Of a stretch of DNA of 64,000 nucleotides, positions 24,406-33,949 are shown in pieces. The DNA lies in assembly GCF_017068455.1 (NCBI RefSeq), contig NZ_CP070608.1:1221488-1285487 (forward strand). Direction: 5' to 3'. The stretch is from Fulvivirga lutea (GTDB lineage Bacteria > Bacteroidota > Bacteroidia > Cytophagales > Cyclobacteriaceae). Every line of letters begins with the position of its first letter. The first letter of the stretch is position 1. Below the pieces are notes generated by a model. It ran no database searches, was not told the DNA's origin, and saw nothing but the letters and a program-made list of their open reading frames with translations. The translations under genes were made by a program, and so were the position numbers.

Positions 24406-24942
24406 TTGAATAAACTGGACTTTATATTGTTGGCTCCCTTGCTCTTTGGTGCTTACCAAGGTTATAAGAAAGGCTTTGTGTTAGAAATTATAGCCATCAT
24501 TTCCTTTGTGCTCGCAATAATTGGAGGCTTTAAATTGATGCATTGGGGTATGAACCTATTAGATCAGTATTTTGACATCGGTGGTGACCTACTCCCTTAC
24601 TTGTCTTTTATTCTGATCTTCATAGGAATTATTTTGCTGGTGAATGTTATAGGTAAGGTATTTAAAAAAATTATTGATCTAACGCTCTTAGGGGCTGTTG
24701 ATAATATTGCAGGTGCCATGCTTTCTTTACTAAAATGGGCGTTTGGTATTAGTATCGTTTTATGGTTAAGTGCCTCCTTTGGTATGGAATTACCTTTGGA
24801 TTGGACAGAAGGCTCTTACTTTTATGAGCCGGTGTTATCTTTTGCGCCCGGGTTTATCGGCTTTATTACCGATTATATTCCTTTTGCACACGATTTGTTT
24901 GATCAGATAAAAGAATTGCTCAGCGGTGGTTCTTCTACTTGA
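24406..24942 (+). CDS. CvpA-family membrane protein
   Basis: The 178-aa protein has four hydrophobic helices and the CvpA signature LDFILLAPLLFGAYQGYKKG at the N-terminus. E. coli CvpA is linked to colicin V production and bile tolerance; its molecular role is unsettled. It starts at TTG 24406; no ATG gives the complete first helix. It overlaps the amidotransferase gene by 17 bp. Confidence 0.9.
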   Translation: MNKLDFILLAPLLFGAYQGYKKGFVLEIIAIISFVLAIIGGFKLMHWGMNLLDQYFDIGGDLLPYLSFILIFIGIILLVNVIGKVFKKIIDLTLLGAVDNIAGAMLSLLKWAFGISIVLWLSASFGMELPLDWTEGSYFYEPVLSFAPGFIGFITDYIPFAHDLFDQIKELLSGGSST

Positions 24943-25498
24943 TAATTTTGATTCATTCACATTTAATCTTGTTGACTACTTTGCTCAATTAGGAATCAAC
25001 TGTCATGTGCTTCGAAATGATACACCCATAGGTGAAATTTCTACTCTTGAAATTGAAGCCATTATTTTGTCTCCTGGTCCGGAAATTCCAACTAAGGCGG
25101 GAGTTTTATTGGAAGTGATTGATCATTACTATAATAAAGTACCAATTTTAGGTATATGTCTTGGGCATCAGGCCTTGGGTCAATTTTTTGGTATGAATTT
25201 GATAAAAGCACCAAAACCAAGGCATGGCAAAATCACTGCAATTCAATTAAATAAAAGTTCAATTTTTAGGGGCTTGCCACAAGCCATTAAAGTTGTGCAG
25301 TATAATTCACTCATCTTGGAATCTGGCCATTCTAGTGATATAGATGTAATTGCTATTTCAGAATATGGTCATATAATGGCAATTGCACATAAATCTTTGC
25401 CTATTTGGGGCTTACAATTCCACCCTGAAGCGGCATTAACGGAATATGGTATTGATATTCTTAAAAATTGGGTAGAAACTGTCCAGTTAAAAAGATAA
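24926..25498 (+). CDS. Class I glutamine amidotransferase (PabA/TrpG type)
   Basis: The 190-aa glutaminase subunit has LLLDNFDSFTFNL at the N-terminus, the oxyanion SPGP, nucleophile Cys in GICLGHQALG, and the His-Glu pair in QFHPEA. It supplies ammonia to anthranilate synthase or aminodeoxychorismate synthase. No TrpE or PabB gene is nearby, so the partner cannot be chosen. The GTG start lies inside cvpA (17-bp overlap) and fits the family N-terminus exactly. Confidence 0.9.
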   Translation: MVLLLDNFDSFTFNLVDYFAQLGINCHVLRNDTPIGEISTLEIEAIILSPGPEIPTKAGVLLEVIDHYYNKVPILGICLGHQALGQFFGMNLIKAPKPRHGKITAIQLNKSSIFRGLPQAIKVVQYNSLILESGHSSDIDVIAISEYGHIMAIAHKSLPIWGLQFHPEAALTEYGIDILKNWVETVQLKR

Positions 25499-25540
25499 TT
25501 CCACATTTTTGCTTACTTTGTATCAGGTAAAATTTTTTAG

Positions 25541-26305
25541 ATGGCGTTAGAAATAAAAGAAGAAAAAGAGTTTAAATACATCGATGAAGGTCAAGGTGAA
25601 GTGCTATTACTGCTTCATGGGTTGTTTGGTGCGCTCAGCAATTGGGAAGGTGTAGTAAACCATTTTAAATCCAATTACAGAGTTGTAATTCCATTACTTC
25701 CTATTTATGAAATGCCATTGAAGCAAGCCGGGCTCGAGGGTTTGCAAAAATTTGTTGAAGGTTTTGTCAACCTGAAAGGGTTAGATAATATGAACCTGGT
25801 AGGTAACTCACTAGGAGGTCATGTGGCATTGATGTATACATTGGCTAACCCTAAGAAAGTGAAAACAATGACTTTAACAGGTAGCTCCGGGTTATTCGAA
25901 AACTCAATGGGGGGATCTTTCCCTAAGCGAGGTAGTTACGAATATATCAAAGAACGAGTAGAATATACATTCTACAACCCTGAAACTGCTACAAAGGAGT
26001 TAGTTGATGAAGTATTTGAAACTACTAAAAGTATTCCTAAATGTCTTCGTATTGTAGCAATAGCTAAATCTGCACAAAGGCATAATATGGCAAAGGAAAT
26101 TACCAGAATAAAACACCCTACATTATTAGTTTGGGGGTTGAATGATACAATTACGCCACCGCATGTGGCACATGAATTTAATAAGTTGATCCCTAATTCG
26201 ACCTTACATTTTGTCGATAAATGCTGTCATGCCCCTATGATGGAGCATCCAGAGAAGTTTAATGTGTTGTTGAGTAAATTTTTACAGAATGGAAATGATA
26301 GCTGA
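25541..26305 (+). CDS. Alpha/beta-hydrolase
   Basis: The 254-aa hydrolase has the oxyanion HGLFGALSNW, nucleophile Ser in GNSLGGH, acid Asp in WGLNDTITPP and base His in CCHAPMMEHPE, a complete triad. The substrate is unknown; by similarity of pattern it could be an esterase or a C-C bond hydrolase. In Bacteroidota it commonly sits before the CBS-NAD kinase pair, as here. It overlaps the CBS gene by 17 bp. Confidence 0.88.
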   Translation: MALEIKEEKEFKYIDEGQGEVLLLLHGLFGALSNWEGVVNHFKSNYRVVIPLLPIYEMPLKQAGLEGLQKFVEGFVNLKGLDNMNLVGNSLGGHVALMYTLANPKKVKTMTLTGSSGLFENSMGGSFPKRGSYEYIKERVEYTFYNPETATKELVDEVFETTKSIPKCLRIVAIAKSAQRHNMAKEITRIKHPTLLVWGLNDTITPPHVAHEFNKLIPNSTLHFVDKCCHAPMMEHPEKFNVLLSKFLQNGNDS

Positions 26306-26960
26306 AGAATTAATTAATCATATGATCCCGCCACTGAAGCTGAAAGATGATGCCCACAAGGCAATGCTTTGGATGGAGGAATTAAGATCAAATGAATTAC
26401 CTGTTGTAGACCATGAGAAGTTTCTCGGAATCATTACTGAAGAAATGATTTTAGAGGTAAATGATGTAGATAAGCATATATCTGATTTTGAACTAAAATA
26501 TACTGCAAGTACAGTTTCTGGTAAGTCTCATTTTTATGAGGTACTAAAAGTATCTTCTGAACAGCAAACAAAAATGGTGGCTGTATTAAATGAGGAAAAT
26601 AAATATATAGGGGTAATTACAGTTCAGGATACGGTTACAGCACTGGCTCAATCTGCTGCAGTGCAAGTACCAGGGGGTATTCTTGTGCTTTCGATGAATT
26701 CCATAGATTATTCTCTGGCTGAAATTAGTCGGCTGGTAGAAGAAAACAATGCCAAAATATTAAGTAGCAGCATTAAAGAAGATGAGCTGGACAATTCAAA
26801 AGTTAGGCTTACCTTGAAAATCAACAAACTTGACCTAACAGCTGTAATTGCAACTTTAGAGCGATTCGAATATAAAATAATAGCCAGATTTCAAGAGACT
26901 AAAATTGATGATAATCAGCAAGATAGGCTCGATATGCTTCTAAAATATTTAGACATCTAG
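26289..26960 (+). CDS. CBS-domain protein with C-terminal ACT-like region
   Basis: The 223-aa protein begins with a CBS pair (about 1-130: LPVVDHEKFLGIITEE, then VAVLNEENKYIGVITVQDTV). A C-terminal ACT-like segment follows, with GGILVLSMNSIDYSLAEISRLVEENNA. Such proteins sense adenine nucleotides or other small ligands. The gene ends 1 bp before nadK, so it may modulate NAD kinase or simply share its transcript; that is inference from position only. ATG 26289 overlaps the hydrolase gene; a second in-frame ATG lies at 26295. Confidence 0.86.
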   Translation: MEMIAEELINHMIPPLKLKDDAHKAMLWMEELRSNELPVVDHEKFLGIITEEMILEVNDVDKHISDFELKYTASTVSGKSHFYEVLKVSSEQQTKMVAVLNEENKYIGVITVQDTVTALAQSAAVQVPGGILVLSMNSIDYSLAEISRLVEENNAKILSSSIKEDELDNSKVRLTLKINKLDLTAVIATLERFEYKIIARFQETKIDDNQQDRLDMLLKYLDI

Positions 26961-26961
26961 T

Positions 26962-27834
26962 ATGAAAGTTGCTATTCATGGTAAGAAGTTCGATGGCTCA
27001 GTCAAAGAAGTCATCCAATCATTATTTGATATATTAAAAAGCAAAGGAGTTGAGTTAACAGTTTCCAGTACATTTTCTGAGATTTTAGAGAAGAATAGGG
27101 TCTCTCATGACTCGGGAATGTACAAAAAAGGCGACAATTTAGGTGGCTTTGATGCTTTTATCACATTAGGTGGTGATGGGACTTTATTAGAAGCTGTTAC
27201 TCACATTGGTAAGACAGAAGTTCCAATTTTAGGTATTAATACTGGGCGCTTAGGCTTTTTAGCTACCATTGCTAAAGAATCAATTGAAGGCTCAATAAAT
27301 GAGCTACTGGAGCAAAATTATGGGTATGACGAGCGATCGTTGTTAACTTTAAATACTCAGGATAGGCTTTTTAATGGCTATAATTTTGCATTGAACGATT
27401 TTGCGATTTTGAAAAAGGATACTTCTTCAATGATTGTTGTTAATGCATATATCAATGGAGAGTTTTTAAATTCATATTGGGCAGATGGTGTGATTGTGGC
27501 AACTCCAACGGGTTCTACAGGTTATTCCATGAGTTGTGGAGGCCCACTAGTACTCCCACATTCCGAAAATTTTATTATTACACCTGTTAGCCCTCATAAT
27601 TTAACGGTAAGGCCTATTGTAGTGCCTGATAACTCCGAACTGTCATTTACAATTGAAGGCAGAACGAATAACTATTTAGTTGCATTAGACAGCAGGCTTG
27701 AAACGGTCGATGACACCATTACATTAAACATTAAAAAGGCTGATTTTAAAGCTCGTCTCATACAGCTATCCGACAATAACTACTTCAAAACGTTACGTCA
27801 AAAGCTAAATTGGGGTCTTGATGTAAGAAATTGA
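26962..27834 (+). CDS. nadK: NAD kinase
   Basis: This 290-aa kinase phosphorylates NAD to NADP. It has the GGDGT motif (catalytic Asp) in LGGDGTLLEAV, NTGRLGFLA, and ATPTGSTGYSMSCGGP. It follows the CBS gene with a 1-bp gap and precedes the DUF6089 barrel genes, as in other Bacteroidota. Length is typical. Confidence 0.96.
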   Translation: MKVAIHGKKFDGSVKEVIQSLFDILKSKGVELTVSSTFSEILEKNRVSHDSGMYKKGDNLGGFDAFITLGGDGTLLEAVTHIGKTEVPILGINTGRLGFLATIAKESIEGSINELLEQNYGYDERSLLTLNTQDRLFNGYNFALNDFAILKKDTSSMIVVNAYINGEFLNSYWADGVIVATPTGSTGYSMSCGGPLVLPHSENFIITPVSPHNLTVRPIVVPDNSELSFTIEGRTNNYLVALDSRLETVDDTITLNIKKADFKARLIQLSDNNYFKTLRQKLNWGLDVRN

Positions 27835-27858
27835 TTTTAAGTTTGAACAATTTATGTT

Positions 27859-27866
27859 TACTTTTG
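27859..27866 (+). promoter_or_regulatory. Possible -7 box (TACTTTTG) before the first DUF6089 gene
   Basis: TACTTTTG lies 47 bp upstream of the ATG at 27914. The nearest TTG elements are 13 and 25 bp away, outside the usual spacing, so this is weak. Confidence 0.3.
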
Positions 27867-27913
27867 ATCTTTAAAACGTATTGCAATACAAACGAACCTT
27901 ACTTGGCTTAGGT

Positions 27914-28999
27914 ATGTATAAAAGAAATATAATCCTGTCTCTGCTTGTTTTGGTACTTTCCTGTGCCGTAGTTGATTCATATGCTCAACTAAATAGAAAA
28001 GCAATTCGCAAGAATAACAAGCGAATGAGAAACTTTAAGGGCAAGAAAAATTATTTCACAAAGGATAAGAAATACAACTCGATTGGTATTACACTAAATG
28101 CTTTGAATTATTTTGGTGATTTATCTCCCAATTCCAATGTTGGGAGTACGGATATAGGCTTTACCAGACCTGGAATTGGTGTTGATTTTTCTCACAGGTT
28201 CGGCCCTAGATATACTTTAAGAGCATCATTTCTCTATGGTACAATTCGTGGTGATGATTTTGAATCGGCAGAGAAAGGAGATTCAGAGGCTAAGTATAGA
28301 TATGCAAGAAATTTAAGTTTTAGGAATAGAATTAAGGAGCTTACAGTTGTTGCGGTCTTTGATTTATTCAAAAATGAGGCTTCCTACATAAGTAGAGTAC
28401 AATGGACACCTTATACTTATATTGGTGCTACAATCTTCCATCATAACCCTCAGGCATATGTGGCAGATGATAGCGGACTCCCAGAGGCAGGTACTTGGGT
28501 GGATTTACAACCTTTAGGAACAGAAGGTCAAAATGCTGATTTAGAACCAACAGATGCTAACGCTGGAATTGAACCTTATAAACTCGTGCAATTTGCAATA
28601 CCTTTTGGAATAGGAGTAAGGTATCGCTTGAATCAGGTATTTGATCTTTCATTTGAAATGGGCATCAGATATACATTCACCGACTACTTAGACGATGTTA
28701 GTCAGAATTATGTAGATCTTGGTGTTTTCGGAGATGACGATTTAGCACGATACTTATCTGACAGATCTACTAATACTTCTGGTGCTGAAGGAGGGTCGAG
28801 AAATATTGAGGCCGAAGGATTTAATACCACTACGTATCAAGGGCGAGATGGAAATAATTATACTGTAGTTGCAGGTTTTGGGCAAGAATTTAGAGATAAT
28901 AATAGAGGTAATAAAGACAATAATGACGTTTATTTCGTTACATCGATAAGAGTAGCCTACATCATTGGCGCTACTTTTACACGTGCGAAATTTAGATAA
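27914..28999 (+). CDS. DUF6089-type outer-membrane beta-barrel protein (first of a pair)
   Basis: The 361-aa protein has a signal peptide MYKRNIILSLLVLVLSC...YAQ. A TTG 33 bp upstream would only add residues before the signal peptide, so 27914 is preferred. Alternating beta-strands follow, including YNSIGITLNALNYFGDLSP, GIGVDFSHRFGPRYTLR and MGIRYTFTDYLDDVS, a pattern typical of the DUF6089 family. It probably sits in the outer membrane with an unknown role. The downstream paralogue starts 1 bp after its stop, and both precede uppS-bamA. Confidence 0.85.
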   Translation: MYKRNIILSLLVLVLSCAVVDSYAQLNRKAIRKNNKRMRNFKGKKNYFTKDKKYNSIGITLNALNYFGDLSPNSNVGSTDIGFTRPGIGVDFSHRFGPRYTLRASFLYGTIRGDDFESAEKGDSEAKYRYARNLSFRNRIKELTVVAVFDLFKNEASYISRVQWTPYTYIGATIFHHNPQAYVADDSGLPEAGTWVDLQPLGTEGQNADLEPTDANAGIEPYKLVQFAIPFGIGVRYRLNQVFDLSFEMGIRYTFTDYLDDVSQNYVDLGVFGDDDLARYLSDRSTNTSGAEGGSRNIEAEGFNTTTYQGRDGNNYTVVAGFGQEFRDNNRGNKDNNDVYFVTSIRVAYIIGATFTRAKFR

Positions 29000-29000
29000 C

Positions 29001-29723
29001 ATGTCAAAATCTCAGCTATTTCGAGTTCTTAAGAAAGGTATTTTCAGCCTCACTGTATTTTTAATACCCTTTGTTACTCATGCCCAAGAAACAGAAATTG
29101 GATTTGGGTTTGGTGGATTCAAGTATTTTGGTGACATGTCCAGAGGAATAAGCTTAAATGGAATTAATCCTGCTGGTAATGCATTTTTCAGAACCAATCT
29201 AAACAAAGAATTGAGCTTTAGGCTTGGGCTGACCGCTGGCAAATTAGCAGGAAGTGATTCAAGAACGCCTATTGATCCATTTACAGATTTAAGGGATGCC
29301 AGTTTCAATATTTTTCTTTTTGAAGTATCAACGGTATTTGAATACCACTTTTTGAACTGGAGACAAGAAAATTCCATTATCCGATGGACTCCTTATTTAT
29401 TTGCAGGGATAGGAATTTTCGGTATTTCAGGGATGGATGATAAGCCCGTTGAGTACAGTAATATTCAGCCGGCCATTCCTTTCGGAACAGGTATTAAATA
29501 CATCTTAAATCCTAAGTGGTATGTTGGTGTTGAAGTTGGTTTCAGAAAAACATTCTTTGATTATCTGGATAATTTAGGCCCGGGCGATGGAGTTATTAAG
29601 AACTACGATTACTCTAACCGATTTGATAATGACCATTACGCATTTTTAGGAGTTTCTCTAACCTATTCTTTCTATAATATACCTTGTCCAACTAGCCCCT
29701 ATAAGAAAAATTACAGACGCTAG
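29001..29723 (+). CDS. DUF6089-type outer-membrane beta-barrel protein (second of a pair)
   Basis: This 240-aa paralogue of the preceding protein has a signal peptide ending THAQ, GGFKYFGDMSRG, then FFRTNLNKELSFRLGL and VEVGFRKTFFDYLDNLGPG, which aligns with the YTFTDYLDD strand of its neighbour. It is shorter because it lacks the Asp/Gly-rich insertion of the first copy. ATG 29001 is preferred over 28965, which overlaps the first gene and adds no signal-like sequence. Confidence 0.84.
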   Translation: MSKSQLFRVLKKGIFSLTVFLIPFVTHAQETEIGFGFGGFKYFGDMSRGISLNGINPAGNAFFRTNLNKELSFRLGLTAGKLAGSDSRTPIDPFTDLRDASFNIFLFEVSTVFEYHFLNWRQENSIIRWTPYLFAGIGIFGISGMDDKPVEYSNIQPAIPFGTGIKYILNPKWYVGVEVGFRKTFFDYLDNLGPGDGVIKNYDYSNRFDNDHYAFLGVSLTYSFYNIPCPTSPYKKNYRR

Positions 29724-29741
29724 AATTATAGTAAATCAGGC

Positions 29742-29770
29742 GATTTTTTAGCTTAAAAAATCTAATTTTG
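29742..29770 (+). promoter_or_regulatory. AT-rich inverted repeat abutting a -7 box before uppS
   Basis: GATTTTTTA (29742-29750) and TAAAAAATC (29754-29762) form a perfect 9-bp inverted repeat with a GCT loop. It runs directly into TAATTTTG (29763-29770), a TAnnTTTG box 10 bp before the uppS ATG. It could be an operator or a weak attenuating hairpin at an internal promoter; there is no TTG at -33. Confidence 0.4.
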
Positions 29771-29780
29771 CAACTTCGTT

Positions 29781-30521
29781 ATGAACCCTACAATAAATAT
29801 TGATAAGGACAACCTGCCTACACACATTGCCGTAATAATGGACGGTAATGGAAGATGGGCTAAAGGGAAAGGTGCAGCAAGGATTTTTGGACACAAAAAT
29901 GCTATTGAAGCTGTACGAGATGTAACGGAAGGTTGTGCAGAGTTAGGGGTAAAGTATCTTACACTATACGCATTTTCTACTGAGAATTGGGCTAGACCTA
30001 AAACGGAAGTGAAAGGTTTAATGCAATTATTAGTGCATACAATTAAAGCTGAGATAGGCACATTGCAGAAGAATGATGTAAAACTTAATGCGATTGGTGA
30101 TTTATCTTCTTTACCAAATAACTGTCAAAACGAATTGGCGGAGGCTATTGAGCTAACCAAACAGAATAAGGGTTTGGTATTGACTTTAGCGTTGAGTTAT
30201 AGTGGCAGGTGGGAGATTTTAGAGGCAACTAAGTCAATTGCCAAGGCAGTACAATCAGGAGAAATTCAAATTGATGAAATAGATACTGAATTATTTCGTT
30301 CGAATTTAATGTCAAAGAATATACCGGATCCGGAACTATTAATCAGAACAAGTGGTGAGATGCGAATTAGTAACTTTTTACTTTGGCAACTTGCCTATAC
30401 CGAAATATATATAACACAAAAATTGTGGCCTGACTTCAGAAAAAATGACCTAAATGAGGCGATTTTAGCTTATCAGAGGAGAGAAAGAAGATTTGGTCAA
30501 ATAAGTGAACAAGTGAACTAG
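29781..30521 (+). CDS. uppS: Isoprenyl (undecaprenyl) diphosphate synthase
   Basis: The 246-aa cis-prenyltransferase makes the undecaprenyl carrier for peptidoglycan and O-antigen. It has catalytic Asp21 in IMDGNGRWA, FGHKNAIEAVRD, YAFSTENWARP and RTSGEMRISNFLLWQ. It ends 4 bp before bamA, linking carrier-lipid supply to outer-membrane assembly in one transcript. Confidence 0.96.
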   Translation: MNPTINIDKDNLPTHIAVIMDGNGRWAKGKGAARIFGHKNAIEAVRDVTEGCAELGVKYLTLYAFSTENWARPKTEVKGLMQLLVHTIKAEIGTLQKNDVKLNAIGDLSSLPNNCQNELAEAIELTKQNKGLVLTLALSYSGRWEILEATKSIAKAVQSGEIQIDEIDTELFRSNLMSKNIPDPELLIRTSGEMRISNFLLWQLAYTEIYITQKLWPDFRKNDLNEAILAYQRRERRFGQISEQVN

Positions 30522-30525
30522 ATTG

Positions 30526-33390
30526 ATGAAGAGAGTAATAGTATTCCTGATTTTTGTAGTACTGATAGGTGAAGTGAATGGGCAGTTTCGAAGAAGAAAT
30601 AATACTCCCGAGCCATCTTCTGGACAATTAAATTATTCCAGACCTCAAGAGTACACGCTTGCAGGCATTAAAGTAACTGGTTTAAATATTTTAGATGAAA
30701 ATGCGCTTATTTCACTTACAGGTTTAAAGATAGGTGATCAGATTAGCGTACCAGGTGATGAAATTTCAGGTGCTATTAAAAAATTGTGGAAGCACGGCCT
30801 GGTTGGTGATGTATCTATTTCTATCGATAAAATTGAAGTTGATAAGATTTACCTCAATATTCAGCTGGCTGAAAGACCAAGGCTGACTGGTTTTGAATTT
30901 CAAGGTGTTAAGAAAGGTCAGGAATCCCAAATACGAGAAGACTTAAACTTAATTCGTGGAAGAATATTAACTGACGCCATAATTCGAAATACTGAGATTG
31001 CTGTAAGAAATCATTATGTGAATAAAGGTTTTTTAAATGCCGAAGTTAAGATCGTTCAGCAGGAAGATACATTAAATAATGATGGCGTTAAATTAAAGAT
31101 TCTTGTCGATCCCAAAGCGAAGGTCAGGATTAATAAAATCTATTTTTCCGGGAACGAGAACATAAAATCGAATAAGCTAAAATCTAAGATGAAGAATACG
31201 AACGAAAATGTTCGAATTGGCTTATTTAAACGTGTGGCTGAATTAATTGCAGGTTTTAAACCGAAAAAAGTACCCGAATTTTTTGATTCTACCTATGAAG
31301 TGAGCGGATCAGATATAAAGGAATTTATCAATGATAATATTAAGTTAAATTTCTTCAAGTCGTCAAAGTTTGTCAAATCTGATTATGAAGAAGATAAATT
31401 AGCAATTATTAATTTTTATAATTCTAAAGGGTTTAGAGATGCTGAGATTGTTGAAGATACAATTTATGATTATAATGACAGATCAATAAATATAGGTCTG
31501 AAGATTAATGAAGGTCGCAAATACTACTTTAGAAATATTGAATGGACTGGAAATTATATACATAAAGACGAAACATTAGATAAGATTCTAGCCATTGAAA
31601 AAGGGGATGTTTACAACAAAGAACTCATCGATCAGAAGCTAACATTCAACCCTAAAGGTCCAGACATAAGTGGCCTTTATATGGATGATGGATATTTATT
31701 CTTTAGTGTTAAACCTATTGAAGTGGCCGTTGAAGGTGACTCGATAGATATTGAGATGAGAATCTATGAAGGTGAGCAGGCTACGATTAAGAATGTTATT
31801 GTTTCAGGTAATGAACGCACAAGAGACCATGTGGTGAGGCGTGAGCTTAGAACAATCCCTGGGGAGAAATTCAGTAGATCAGATATTATTCAGACCCAAC
31901 AGCGATTATCACAATTGGGTTATTTTGATCCGCAACAAATCACACCAACGCCAATGCCTAATCCGGCAGATGGAACGGTTGATATTGAGTGGGAAGTAGT
32001 AGAGAGATCGAATGACCAGATAGAACTATCCGGAGGTTGGGGTGGAGCCTTTGGATTTGTTGGAACGTTAGGACTTAGCCTAAACAACTTCTCAGTAAGA
32101 AATATGTTGAGAGGTAAATTTAACCCAATACCCACTGGTGATGGGCAGAGACTTTCAATTAGAGCACAAGCAAATGGTAGACAATTCCAGAGTTATTCTG
32201 CCTCATTTACAGAGCCATGGTTAGGCGGCAAAAAGCCTAACTCATTTAGTGTAAGTTATAGTTACTCTATTCAAAGAGCACGTTTTGGGACAGATAGAGA
32301 TGGCAATGGTATAAATGATAACTTTCCTTCGATTAGGGATTTTGACGCCTCATTAAAAGTTCAAAGTATTACTCTAGGTTTAGGTAGAAGGTTGGAATGG
32401 CCAGATAGCTATTTTACGCTAACAAACTCAGTTTCATACCTTGTTTATTCATTAGAAAATTACCTGGGAGGAGGTCTTGGGTTTTCAAATGGTAATTCAA
32501 ATAGCTTAGTTTTTAATTCAACGCTTTCAAGAAATAGCATAGACAATCCAATGTTCCCTACTAGTGGTGCATCAATCTCTTTAAGTGTTGCACTTACACC
32601 GCCATGGTCTAAATTTAGGGAAGATAATTTCTGGGAGATAAAGAACTCTGAGATAGAAGCTGTAGGAGCTGACGTAGATAACAAATTTAAATATGAACAA
32701 AATAGTGACGGAGTTTATGTTCTAACAGATATCCCATTAAGTCAGAGAAATCCAGAGAATTACGAAGATAGATTACGAGATGAAATTCGTGATCGAGAGA
32801 ACGCTGAAAGATATAAATTACTTGAGTATCATAAATGGATGCTCGATGCAACTTACTATACTAAGTTGGTAGGAAAGCTGGTTTTAGAAACCAGAGCCCA
32901 TTTTGGTTTTATCGGTTCATATTCGTCAAATCTTGGCATAGGTCCTTTTGAACGATTCAGCCTTGGAGGAGATGGTTTAGCCGGTCAGAATTTCTTGTTG
33001 GGTAATGATGTAATTGGTTTAAGAGGCTACGACAATAACTCCATCACTCCGCCAAATTATGGAGGACCAACTACGGCAGTTACATCAAATCAGCTTAGAG
33101 GTGGTATTGTATACAATAAATATACTGCAGAGCTTAGATACCCAGTTACAACAGGTCAATCTGCAACTATTTACGGACTAGTATTTGCCGAGGCAGGTAA
33201 TAACTGGGGTGACTACGATTTGTTTAATCCGTTTGATGTTTACAGATCGGCAGGTTTTGGAGCGAGAATATTTATGCCAGCATTCGGATTGATTGGTCTG
33301 AACTGGGGTTACGGGTTTGATACCCTTCCCGGAAGATCTCAAAGAGCTGGTGGACAATTCCATTTCACAATTGGTCAACAAATAAGATAA
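30526..33390 (+). CDS. bamA: Outer-membrane assembly factor BamA
   Basis: The 954-aa Omp85 protein has a signal peptide (MKRVIVFLIFVVLIGEVNGQ). Several POTRA domains span about 45-450 (each with a G-x-L-x-D/A and FxGN pattern, for example YFSGNENIKSNKL and VSGNERTRDHVVRREL), and a 16-strand barrel follows, including SFTEPWLGGKKPNS and the VRGY-like LRGYDNNS. It folds beta-barrel proteins into the outer membrane. The TTG-ATG start favours the ATG at 30526, which begins the signal peptide. Confidence 0.95.
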   Translation: MKRVIVFLIFVVLIGEVNGQFRRRNNTPEPSSGQLNYSRPQEYTLAGIKVTGLNILDENALISLTGLKIGDQISVPGDEISGAIKKLWKHGLVGDVSISIDKIEVDKIYLNIQLAERPRLTGFEFQGVKKGQESQIREDLNLIRGRILTDAIIRNTEIAVRNHYVNKGFLNAEVKIVQQEDTLNNDGVKLKILVDPKAKVRINKIYFSGNENIKSNKLKSKMKNTNENVRIGLFKRVAELIAGFKPKKVPEFFDSTYEVSGSDIKEFINDNIKLNFFKSSKFVKSDYEEDKLAIINFYNSKGFRDAEIVEDTIYDYNDRSINIGLKINEGRKYYFRNIEWTGNYIHKDETLDKILAIEKGDVYNKELIDQKLTFNPKGPDISGLYMDDGYLFFSVKPIEVAVEGDSIDIEMRIYEGEQATIKNVIVSGNERTRDHVVRRELRTIPGEKFSRSDIIQTQQRLSQLGYFDPQQITPTPMPNPADGTVDIEWEVVERSNDQIELSGGWGGAFGFVGTLGLSLNNFSVRNMLRGKFNPIPTGDGQRLSIRAQANGRQFQSYSASFTEPWLGGKKPNSFSVSYSYSIQRARFGTDRDGNGINDNFPSIRDFDASLKVQSITLGLGRRLEWPDSYFTLTNSVSYLVYSLENYLGGGLGFSNGNSNSLVFNSTLSRNSIDNPMFPTSGASISLSVALTPPWSKFREDNFWEIKNSEIEAVGADVDNKFKYEQNSDGVYVLTDIPLSQRNPENYEDRLRDEIRDRENAERYKLLEYHKWMLDATYYTKLVGKLVLETRAHFGFIGSYSSNLGIGPFERFSLGGDGLAGQNFLLGNDVIGLRGYDNNSITPPNYGGPTTAVTSNQLRGGIVYNKYTAELRYPVTTGQSATIYGLVFAEAGNNWGDYDLFNPFDVYRSAGFGARIFMPAFGLIGLNWGYGFDTLPGRSQRAGGQFHFTIGQQIR

Positions 33391-33392
33391 GC

Positions 33393-33923
33393 ATGAAAAA
33401 GATCCTTTTTCTATTTTTGGCATCATTTTCGTTTATCCAACTTCAGGCACAGAAGTTTGGCTATATAGATACAGACTATGTATTGAGTAAAATGCCTGAA
33501 TATAAGGAGGCTCAGGCCGAAATTGACAAACTGTCACAGGGTTGGCAGGATGAAATAAAGGAGATGTCTCGAAATATTGGCTCAATGTATGACGAACTTC
33601 AGGCAGAAGAAGTACTTTTGACGGCTGATATGAAAAATGAGCGATTAGAGCTCATTAGGACTAAAGAGCAAGAGTTAAAGGAATATCAAAAGAAGATATT
33701 CGGTTTTGAAGGGCTTTTCTTTTTGAAGAAAAAAGAATTAGTAAAGCCTGTTCAAGATAAAATTTTTGATGCGGTGGAAGTAGTGTGTAAGGAGCAGAGA
33801 TTGGCCATAATGTTTGATAAGGCTGGTGATTTAGTGATGATTTACACAGACCCACGACATGATTATACGGATTATGTGTTGGACGAACTAGGTCTGGGTG
33901 ACCCGAATGATGTAATAAAATAG
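33393..33923 (+). CDS. OmpH/Skp-family periplasmic chaperone (first copy)
   Basis: The 176-aa protein has a signal peptide ending LQAQ. It then carries the Skp N-terminal strand FGYIDTDYVLSKMPEYKEA, a long coiled-coil hairpin (about 40-125), and a C-terminal VLDELG strand. Skp-type trimers hold unfolded barrel proteins on the way to BamA, whose gene ends 2 bp upstream. The coiled coil is charged and carries an insert, EGLFFLKKKELV, different from the second copy. Confidence 0.9.
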   Translation: MKKILFLFLASFSFIQLQAQKFGYIDTDYVLSKMPEYKEAQAEIDKLSQGWQDEIKEMSRNIGSMYDELQAEEVLLTADMKNERLELIRTKEQELKEYQKKIFGFEGLFFLKKKELVKPVQDKIFDAVEVVCKEQRLAIMFDKAGDLVMIYTDPRHDYTDYVLDELGLGDPNDVIK

Positions 33924-33949
33924 TAAGTACAGATAATAAAAATAGAAAG

